Shown one piece after another: positions 12,672 through 18,055 of a stretch of DNA of 18,055 nucleotides. Both the position numbers and the translations under genes were made by a program. The notes beneath the pieces were generated by a model. It saw only the letters and a list, made by a program, of their open reading frames with translations. It was not told where the DNA came from and did not search any database. The stretch lies in assembly GCA_027295645.1 (NCBI GenBank), contig JAPUKM010000147.1, positions 1-18,055 of the forward strand, written 5' to 3'. The stretch is from Chloroflexota bacterium. GTDB taxonomy: Bacteria; Chloroflexota; Dehalococcoidia; Lucifugimonadales; JAPUKM01. Every line of letters starts with the position of its first letter. Position 1 is the first letter of the stretch.

Positions 12672-12749
12672 GGAAGGGCGAGACGACGTAGCGGAGCAGA
12701 CACGGTTGATCCCTGTGGTAGGCTATCCGCTAAAGGGGGCGAGACGATG
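12648..12749. repeat. Imperfect direct repeat across the ribD-ribE junction
   Basis: GTGGTAGGCTATCCG occurs at 12648-12662, the end of ribD, and again at 12715-12729. GGGCGAGACGA occurs at 12676-12686 and again at 12737-12747, where it leads into the ribE ATG. The offsets are 67 and 61 nt, so the copies differ by a small indel. This looks like an old tandem duplication that built the 75-nt spacer. Confidence 0.7.
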
Positions 12750-13325
12750 TTCACCGGTATTGTCGAGGAGGTTGGCCGCATACAGGAGGTCGCCCCTGAC
12801 CGACTCACCGTCCGCGGCACTACAGCGCTGGAGGGGCTACGCATCGGCGACAGCATCGCCGTGAACGGAGTATGCCTTACGGTGGTGGAGCTTCAGAACG
12901 GTGTCATAGCCGTGGATATAACGCCGGAGACGCTGCGCCTCACCAATTTGGGCCAGGTTGTACCGGACGATCCTGTGGACCTGGAGCGCCCCCTTGCGAT
13001 GGGAGGCCGCCTAGACGGTCACATGGTCCAGGGGCACGTGGAGGGCACCGGTCGGGTGCTCTCTGTGGAGCGAGAGGGCAACGCCGTCGTCATTTCCATA
13101 GAGGCTCCGCCTGAGATCATGCGGTATGTGGTGGCGAAGGGGTTCATTGCCGTGGACGGCATCAGTCTCACGGTCGTAGAGCCCGGTAATTCATCCTTTA
13201 ACGTATCTGTGATACCATACAGCCTGGAACATACGGTACTGGGCTTCCGTAAGCCGGGAGACGTGGTAAATCTGGAGACCGACATCATAGCCCGCTACGT
13301 GGAGCGGCTGGTCGGCAGTGGATGA
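12747..13325 (+). CDS. ribE: Riboflavin synthase, alpha chain
   Basis: The 192-residue enzyme condenses two molecules of 6,7-dimethyl-8-ribityllumazine to riboflavin and a pyrimidinedione. It is built from two tandem lumazine-binding barrels. The first begins MFTGIVEEVGRI with GDSIAVNGVCLTV, and the second begins at about residue 92 with HMVQGHVEGTGRV and GFIAVDGISLTVV. The N-terminal MFTGI, essential for the active site, is intact. G-rich sequence lies just upstream of the ATG. Its product and substrate link it to ribH two genes downstream. Confidence 0.96.
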   Translation: MFTGIVEEVGRIQEVAPDRLTVRGTTALEGLRIGDSIAVNGVCLTVVELQNGVIAVDITPETLRLTNLGQVVPDDPVDLERPLAMGGRLDGHMVQGHVEGTGRVLSVEREGNAVVISIEAPPEIMRYVVAKGFIAVDGISLTVVEPGNSSFNVSVIPYSLEHTVLGFRKPGDVVNLETDIIARYVERLVGSG

Positions 13326-13346
13326 TCCCGCAGGGGGAGGATGTCG

Positions 13347-14591
13347 ATGCCTCTAGCGTCGGTAGAGGAAGCGATCGAAGAGATCCGCCAGGGCAAGTTC
13401 GTCATCATCGTGGACGACGAGGACCGGGAGAACGAGGGCGATCTCGCCATAGCCGCGGAGGCGGTGACACCGGAGTCGATCTCCTACATGGCCACATATG
13501 GCCGCGGGCTTATCTGTATGCCGATGATGGGCAAGCGGCTGGACGCACTCAACCTACCGCCGATGGTAGCGGAAAACACCGCCCGATTGGAGACCGCCTT
13601 TACCGTCTCGGTGGACTATAAGCGGAAGACCAGCACGGGGATCTCCGCTCATGACCGTGCCGCTACGGTGCTGGCGCTGATAGATCCCGATACGAGGCCT
13701 GAAGACATTGCCCGCCCCGGCCACCTCTTCCCGCTTCGATACGCTGAGGGGGGGGTGCTGGTCAGAGCGGGACAGACGGAGGCTATCGTAGACCTGACCA
13801 CGATGGCGGGGCTGTACCCGGCAGGGGTGATCTGCGAGGTGATGGACGACGACGGAACGATGCAGCGGATGCCCCAGCTTGAGAAGTTCTCCAGTAAACA
13901 CGGCGTCAAGCTCATCAGCGTGGCCCAGATCATCGACTACCGCCAGCAACATGAGAGCCTGGTGGAGCGGGTTGCCGAGACTCGCCTGCCCACGCATTAC
14001 GGCGAGTTCACCGCCATCGCCTTCAAGAGTGTGCTGGACCCGGACGAGCACCTGGCGCTGGTCAAGGGCGACATCCAGACACCGGAGCCCGTTCTGGTGA
14101 GGATGCACAGCCAGTGCCTGACCGGTGACACCTTTGGAAGCCTGCGGTGCGACTGCGGCGAGCAGATTGCGCGCTCGCTGCAGCTCATTGCTCAGGAGGG
14201 ACGGGGCATCTTCGTCTACATGCGCCAGGAGGGACGAGGTATTGGGCTCCACAACAAGATCCGTGCCTATGCGCTCCAGGACAATGGCATGGACACCGTG
14301 GAGGCCAACGAACATTTGGGGTTTCCCCCCGACCTCCGATGGTACGGCATAGGCGCCCAGATCCTTGTGAACCTGGGAGTCCGAGACATCCGGCTGCTGA
14401 CCAACAACCCCAAGAAGGTGGTTGGCCTGGAGAGCTACGGTCTCCACCTGGTGGAGCGGGTGCCCATTGTTGTCTCGCCCAACGAGGAGAACCGGCAGTA
14501 CCTTGACACCAAGCGCGAGAAGCTGGGCCACCTCCTTGAGCTCCCCACCGATGGCACGGAGTCCGACGCACCCCGGATGCAGGGGCCGTGA
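13347..14591 (+). CDS. ribBA: Fused 3,4-dihydroxy-2-butanone-4-phosphate synthase / GTP cyclohydrolase II
   Basis: This 414-residue fusion makes both riboflavin precursors. The N-terminal half converts ribulose 5-phosphate to dihydroxybutanone phosphate and carries the acidic loop DDEDRENEGD (residues 23-32) and GHLFPLRYAEGGV. The C-terminal half opens GTP to the pyrimidine; its zinc ligands are C257, C268 and C270 (CLTGDTFGSLRCDCG), with RQEGRGIGL downstream. Start at 13347 is chosen because GGGGGAGG (13333-13340) is 6 nt upstream; the ATG at 13341 abuts it and is too close. The gene follows ribE by about 21 nt and overlaps ribH by 4 nt. Confidence 0.95.
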   Translation: MPLASVEEAIEEIRQGKFVIIVDDEDRENEGDLAIAAEAVTPESISYMATYGRGLICMPMMGKRLDALNLPPMVAENTARLETAFTVSVDYKRKTSTGISAHDRAATVLALIDPDTRPEDIARPGHLFPLRYAEGGVLVRAGQTEAIVDLTTMAGLYPAGVICEVMDDDGTMQRMPQLEKFSSKHGVKLISVAQIIDYRQQHESLVERVAETRLPTHYGEFTAIAFKSVLDPDEHLALVKGDIQTPEPVLVRMHSQCLTGDTFGSLRCDCGEQIARSLQLIAQEGRGIFVYMRQEGRGIGLHNKIRAYALQDNGMDTVEANEHLGFPPDLRWYGIGAQILVNLGVRDIRLLTNNPKKVVGLESYGLHLVERVPIVVSPNEENRQYLDTKREKLGHLLELPTDGTESDAPRMQGP

Positions 14592-15082
14592 CCTCCCACA
14601 GGGAGATCACGGGAAACCTGGAGGGTCAAGGACTGCGCATCGGCATTGTTGTCGCACGCTTTAATCAGGCCATCACCTCCAGCCTGTTGGATGGAGCCCA
14701 GAAGGCCCTGGAGGAGCACGGCGTCCGTGCCCAGGATGTGACCATCATCCGGGTCCCAGGCTCGTTCGAGCTCCCGGTGGCGGCCAAGCGGCTGGCCAAG
14801 CGGCATACTCCGGACGCCATCGTCTGCCTGGGCGCCATCATCCACCATGAAACGGACCATGACCGGTATCTGGCGCAAGCGGTCTCCCAGAGCCTGGCGG
14901 CTCTTGCCCGTGAACTGGAAATCCCGGTGGTCTTCGGAGTGTTGACCACGGAGACCGAGCAGCAGGCGGCGGAGCGGGCAGGCGGCTCCCTGGGCAACAG
15001 GGGACACGATGCCGCGCTCACGGCAATCGAAATGGCCACCCTCTTGCGTAGAGTGGACGAGCCAGAGGGGAGTGGTCCCTAG
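14588..15082 (+). CDS. ribH: 6,7-dimethyl-8-ribityllumazine synthase
   Basis: The 164-residue enzyme joins dihydroxybutanone phosphate and the ribitylaminopyrimidine to make lumazine, the substrate of riboflavin synthase. It shows VVARFNQAIT near the start, VPGSFELPVAAKRL, FGVLTTETEQQA, and ERAGGSLGNRG with the phosphate-binding Arg. The substrate loop reads GAIIHHETDHDRY, where most relatives have VIRGET-H-DY; the catalytic His (in DHDRY) is kept. Start is a GTG overlapping the ribBA stop (GTGA), a typical coupled junction. It ends the operon and overlaps the convergent downstream gene by 4 nt. Confidence 0.95.
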   Translation: MTSHREITGNLEGQGLRIGIVVARFNQAITSSLLDGAQKALEEHGVRAQDVTIIRVPGSFELPVAAKRLAKRHTPDAIVCLGAIIHHETDHDRYLAQAVSQSLAALARELEIPVVFGVLTTETEQQAAERAGGSLGNRGHDAALTAIEMATLLRRVDEPEGSGP

Positions 15083-15333
15083 TCCGTGACCCTGTACACC
15101 AGGTCGCCTTCACGGACGCGGTCAGGCACTTTGATGCCTATGGAGTCGCCGGCTTTGGCCTCCTGGACATCCGCCCTGTCGATCTGTATCGACTCCACTA
15201 CCATCTCGATGTCTGTGGTGTGGCCCTGGACGTGAACTCTATCACCCACCTTGAGGGGCGCGGTTAGCGCCACCCCGGCGACGACCGGATGCGCGAAGAA
15301 GTCCGAGACTCTGCCTACCTCAACCTCCGGCAT
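15079..15333 (-). CDS. Small EF-Tu domain 2-like beta-barrel protein
   Basis: The 84-residue protein resembles the stand-alone 'translation elongation factor-like' proteins, equivalent to domain 2 of EF-Tu. Visible elements are a strand pair with VAGVALTAPLKVGDRVHVQG, the segment VESIQIDRADVQEAKAGD, and the closing IKVPDRVREGDLVYRV. No GTPase domain is present. Homologues have no proven function that I can name. A strong GGAGGTG lies just upstream of the ATG. It is convergent with ribH (4-nt overlap of the 3' ends) and divergent from dinB. Confidence 0.85.
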   Translation of the reverse strand: MPEVEVGRVSDFFAHPVVAGVALTAPLKVGDRVHVQGHTTDIEMVVESIQIDRADVQEAKAGDSIGIKVPDRVREGDLVYRVTD

Positions 15334-15407
15334 AGCTTCACCTCCATGTGCTTCTCCTGGTTGTAGTATAGGGCCGGCTTTGAGGGCAAAGCAAACCTTG
15401 TGAACCC

Positions 15408-15436
15408 TTGACCACCTTGTAAAGGGTCGCTATAAT
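15408..15436 (+). promoter_or_regulatory. Consensus-like sigma-70 promoter of dinB
   Basis: TTGACC at 15408-15413 and a perfect TATAAT at 15431-15436 are spaced by 17 nt, the best promoter in the window. It lies about 40 nt before the dinB ATG, and the following SOS box would cover its start point. Confidence 0.8.
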
Positions 15437-15437
15437 C

Positions 15438-15451
15438 AGAACATCGGTTCG
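15438..15451 (+). promoter_or_regulatory. LexA (SOS) box upstream of dinB
   Basis: AGAACATCGGTTCG matches the Bacillus/actinobacterial-type SOS operator CGAAC-N4-GTTCG at every defined base except the first. It begins 1 nt after the -10 box, so bound LexA would block initiation. DNA polymerase IV is a classic SOS target, which supports the reading. Confidence 0.75.
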
Positions 15452-15473
15452 CTGCTGATATGGGGAGTCTTCC

Positions 15474-16697
15474 ATGGCCCACCGCCGCATCTTCCACGTC
15501 GATCTGGACGCCTTCTTTGTGGCAGTGGAACGTGCCCTGGACCCCACGTTGGAGGGCGTACCGGTGGTCGTCGGCGGTGAGGCAGGCAGCCGTGGCGTGG
15601 TGACCTGCGCCTCCTACGAGGCCCGGACCTACGGCCTCCACGCCGGGATGCCCCTCAAGACCGCACAGCGCCTCTGTCCTCACGCCATCTATCTTTCGGG
15701 GAAGTACGCCCACTATCTGGAGGTCTCCCGACGGTTCCACGCTATCCTGGGCGAGTACACCCCCTGGATGGAGCCGCTGGGTATGGACGAGGCGTATATG
15801 GACATGACCGGCTTCGAGTCCCTGTACGGGGCCCCGGCCGATGTCGCCCGCACCATCAAGGAGCGCATACGCCGGGAGCTACGGGTCACCGCATCCGTGG
15901 GTATCGCCTCGGCCAGGGTCACCGCCAAGGTGGCCTCCGACTACGGCAAGCCGGATGGGCTTGTGGAGGTGCCGCCCGGCCAGGACGCCGCCTTCCTGGC
16001 ACCGCTGCCCGTTAGAGATGTCCCCGGCATAGGCGAGAAGGTGGAGGGAGCGTTGAAGCAGCGCCTGGGTATCGCCACGGTAGCCGAGTTGGCGGCCGTG
16101 GACCCGCTCACGCTGCGCCGCATCTTCGGGGTGTACGGTGACCAGCTCCACCGATGGGCCACCGGCCAAGGCGAGGACTCAGTTGCGTCTGAGATGGCGG
16201 CGGCCAAGTCGATCAGCCGCTCTACCACCTTCGCCGAGGACAGCCGAGACCGAGGATTCATCCTGAGCACCCTGCGCTACTTGGGGGAGCGGGTGGCCGC
16301 CGCGCTGCGCCACGAGGAGAAGCGTGCCGGATGCGTGACGGCCACCGTGCGCTACGCCGATTTCCACACTATCAGCCGCAGCAGAAGGGTGAAGCAGCCG
16401 GTGGAGTCCGACGAGGCGATCTTCCGGCTGGGCACTTCGCTGTTGGAGGAGCCGCTGAAGGACCACCGAGCGGTGCGCCTCATCGGCATCGGCGTGTCCG
16501 AACTGGTCTCGGGCGAGCAGCTTCCGCTGATGACAGACGAGCCTGAGCGGCAGGAGAGCCTGGCCGACGCCCTGGATGCGGTGCGTCGCAAGTACGGCTA
16601 CACCGCTCTCCAGACCGGCAGGACGTTTCAACTACGGGGCGCCTTTCCATCCGACGAGCGGGGCTACATTCTGAAGACACCGTCGCTGAGCCGGTGA
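15474..16697 (+). CDS. dinB: DNA polymerase IV (Y-family translesion polymerase)
   Basis: The 407-residue polymerase copies past damaged DNA. The N-terminal catalytic site has DLDAFFVAVE (metal ligand D10, steric-gate F15) and MDEAYMD (D105, E106). The usual Ser before this motif (SxDEA) is Gly103. The fingers contain YEARTYGLHAGMP, the thumb contains the helix-hairpin-helix DVPGIGEKVEGAL, and the C-terminal little finger starts near SISRSTTF. Length and domain order are standard. The last residues (ERGYILKTPSLSR) do not clearly contain a beta-clamp peptide. Preceded by a strong promoter and an SOS box, it is probably damage-inducible. It is unrelated to the 'DinB domain' protein at 6181-6936 despite the shared name. 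Confidence 0.95.
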   Translation: MAHRRIFHVDLDAFFVAVERALDPTLEGVPVVVGGEAGSRGVVTCASYEARTYGLHAGMPLKTAQRLCPHAIYLSGKYAHYLEVSRRFHAILGEYTPWMEPLGMDEAYMDMTGFESLYGAPADVARTIKERIRRELRVTASVGIASARVTAKVASDYGKPDGLVEVPPGQDAAFLAPLPVRDVPGIGEKVEGALKQRLGIATVAELAAVDPLTLRRIFGVYGDQLHRWATGQGEDSVASEMAAAKSISRSTTFAEDSRDRGFILSTLRYLGERVAAALRHEEKRAGCVTATVRYADFHTISRSRRVKQPVESDEAIFRLGTSLLEEPLKDHRAVRLIGIGVSELVSGEQLPLMTDEPERQESLADALDAVRRKYGYTALQTGRTFQLRGAFPSDERGYILKTPSLSR

Positions 16698-16711
16698 CGG
16701 GCGCCGCTCCC

Positions 16712-16741
16712 TTGACGGTGCGTTCAGCCCAATGCTACAGT
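16712..16741 (+). promoter_or_regulatory. Predicted sigma-70 promoter of meaB
   Basis: TTGACG at 16712-16717 and TACAGT at 16736-16741 are spaced by 18 nt, about 27 nt before the TTG start. It gives meaB its own promoter, independent of dinB. Confidence 0.6.
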
Positions 16742-16767
16742 CGGTGCAATCTACCTAGGAGCCCAGC

Positions 16768-17742
16768 TTGGCCCAGGAGCGTATCCAACGCCTTATCGCC
16801 GGTGACCGCCGTACCCTCTCCCGCCTCATCACGTTGGTAGAGCGGCGCGACCCGCAGGTACCGGATATCCTTCGCCAGGTACATTCACACCTGAAGGGGG
16901 CCTACTGCGTGGGAGTGACGGGGCCGCCCGGCGCGGGCAAGAGCACTCTCATAAATAGCCTGGCCTCCCTGGTCCGCAAGGAGAACCAGCAGGTCGGCAT
17001 TCTGGCGGTGGACCCCACCAGCACGTTCAGTGGCGGCGCGGTCCTGGGCGACCGCATCCGCATGCAGCACCATGCTCTAGACCCCGGCGTATACATCCGT
17101 AGCATGGCCACTCAGGGAGCACAGGGAGGGCTCTCCTCGTCGGTGGGACAGGTGGTCAGGCTTCTGGACGCCGCGGGGACGGATATGGTGCTGGTGGAGA
17201 CCGTGGGCGTTGGCCAGACGGAGCTGGATATCACCACTGTGGCCGATACGGTGATTGTGGTCCTGGTACCAGAGGCGGGCGATACGGTGCAGACGATGAA
17301 GGCAGGGCTCACGGAGATCGCGGACATCTTTGTGGTCAACAAGATCGACCGGGAGGGGGGCCACGCCCAGATGGTGGCCCTGAGGTCCATGCTGGCCCTG
17401 GGCAAGCGGGATACCGGCTGGCGCGTGCCGGTGCTTGGCACTCAGGCCAACCAGGGGAAGGGCATCGGCGAGCTGTATGCCACGGTCCAGGAGCACCGAC
17501 GCTTTCTGGAGTCCTCCTCTACGCTGGAAGCACGGCGCCGGGAGAGGCGGCGGCGCGAGTTCCTCCTCTCGATAGAGGAGACCCTGCGCCTCCGCTTGGC
17601 CGACCTGCTGCAAGCGGAGGGCGCACTGGCGGACCTCGCCGGTGCGGTGGAGCAGGGTGAGGTGGACCCCGCGACGGCAGCCCAGGATGCCCTCAAGGAC
17701 AATGTCCTCCCAAAGGCTTTGCGGCCTGCGGAACCGGAGTAA
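16768..17742 (+). CDS. meaB: MeaB/ArgK-family GTPase (methylmalonyl-CoA mutase chaperone)
   Basis: The 324-residue G3E GTPase guards and reloads B12-dependent acyl-CoA mutases such as methylmalonyl-CoA mutase; the family was formerly named 'LAO/AO transport ATPase'. It has the P-loop GPPGAGKS (residues 52-59), the family loop DPTSTFSGGAVLGDRIRM, ETVGVGQTE as the Walker B/switch segment, and NKID for guanine recognition. The C-terminal helices mediate dimerisation. Start is a TTG with AGGAG 6 nt before it. No mutase gene is in the window, so which mutase it serves is not shown here. Confidence 0.93.
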   Translation: MAQERIQRLIAGDRRTLSRLITLVERRDPQVPDILRQVHSHLKGAYCVGVTGPPGAGKSTLINSLASLVRKENQQVGILAVDPTSTFSGGAVLGDRIRMQHHALDPGVYIRSMATQGAQGGLSSSVGQVVRLLDAAGTDMVLVETVGVGQTELDITTVADTVIVVLVPEAGDTVQTMKAGLTEIADIFVVNKIDREGGHAQMVALRSMLALGKRDTGWRVPVLGTQANQGKGIGELYATVQEHRRFLESSSTLEARRRERRRREFLLSIEETLRLRLADLLQAEGALADLAGAVEQGEVDPATAAQDALKDNVLPKALRPAEPE

Positions 17743-17954
17743 CTGGCGGAGCTCTGCTGCCGGAGGACGTCCTGAGGGCTATCTGCATCCGATGGCGCTT
17801 CTGGTGCGTATGTAGAGGTGACGCCCAGTTCCCAGGGGAGTGACCCGCATGTCGATGTCGAGCAATGACAAGGTCAGGGACTGTGCATCTCTTGCCAAGT
17901 GTGGTAGTATCCTTCTCGCTGGTTGAGATAGCACCGTACATAACATAGGAATCA

Positions 17955-18055
17955 ATGTTGCAACGAATCCCATTACTCCACGCGTTTCAGCAGCAGCGGC
18001 CCCAGCCTGAGATCAATCTGGACGAGATCCTGGCGGGCGTCAAATCCTTTTTCAA
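17955..18055 (+). CDS. Partial gene, N-terminus only, not recognised
   Basis: An ATG at 17955 with a weak AGGA upstream opens a frame that runs off the end of the window. The 33 complete residues include a Gln-rich stretch (FQQQRPQPE) and then INLDEILAGVKSFF. The latter loosely resembles the pre-membrane segment of HflK-type SPFH proteins, but the fragment is too short to assign. The 212 nt between meaB and this start contain no gene or clear terminator that I can see. Confidence 0.5.
   Translation, partial: MLQRIPLLHAFQQQRPQPEINLDEILAGVKSFF

Noticed and set aside
11591..14531. Long antisense ORFs opposite ribD (331 codons) and ribBA (325 codons)
   Set aside because: They are shadows of GC-rich coding frames, low in domain-like features, and sit opposite genes with clear catalytic motifs.
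1..18055. CRISPR array or rRNA genes
   Set aside because: No regularly spaced repeats and no rRNA-like sequence were seen on either strand.

Overview
The window looks like a GC-rich bacterial chromosome, probably from the Chloroflexota (a Dehalococcoidia/SAR202-like lineage). That placement is an inference from gene content and style (PAP2, LOG, crotonase, ECF sigma with a two-segment anti-sigma, SIMPL lipoprotein, fused ribBA, meaB, B. subtilis-type SOS box); no rRNA marker is present. Strong Shine-Dalgarno sites precede many starts, and TTG or GTG starts are common.

Layout. 1-3473: a tRNA-Ala(GGC) gene, a crotonase, a SnoaL-like protein, a LOG-family nucleotide hydrolase and a PAP2 phosphatase whose N-terminal helix lies in another frame. 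3647-7149: an accessory segment beside tRNA-Lys(TTT) with a decayed tyrosine integrase, an unrecognised 138-residue protein, a monocarboxylate-type MFS transporter and a glutaredoxin-DinB fusion. Three copies of a diverged repeat of about 45-50 bp are scattered through it. 7150-8301: a dual-specificity-type phosphatase and signal peptidase I on the minus strand. 8391-10623: an ECF sigma factor, its zinc-binding anti-sigma factor and a SIMPL-domain envelope protein, with two nearly identical ECF-type promoters. 10687-15082: a riboflavin operon (ribD, ribE, ribBA, ribH) led by a dCTP deaminase with a C-terminal helix-turn-helix. 15079-18055: a small EF-Tu-domain-2-like protein, an SOS-boxed DNA polymerase IV, the MeaB GTPase and the start of a further gene.

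The most striking object is at 6181-6936 on the minus strand. It looks like a DinB-only ORF, but the frame continues upstream through a single TGA into a complete glutaredoxin N-terminus with its own ATG and ribosome binding site. The TGA sits exactly where the first cysteine of the CxxC redox motif belongs (U-F-T-C). A hairpin with a G-led loop follows 23 nt downstream, within the known rules for a bacterial SECIS. I read this as a selenocysteine-containing glutaredoxin-DinB fusion that ordinary gene callers would truncate.

The second notable system is the sigma/anti-sigma/SIMPL cluster. The same GGAACTTTT and CGTCTTGAATAG elements at identical spacing occur once across the 3' end of the sigma gene, ahead of the anti-sigma gene, and once ahead of the SIMPL gene. 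This defines a likely autoregulated envelope-stress circuit.
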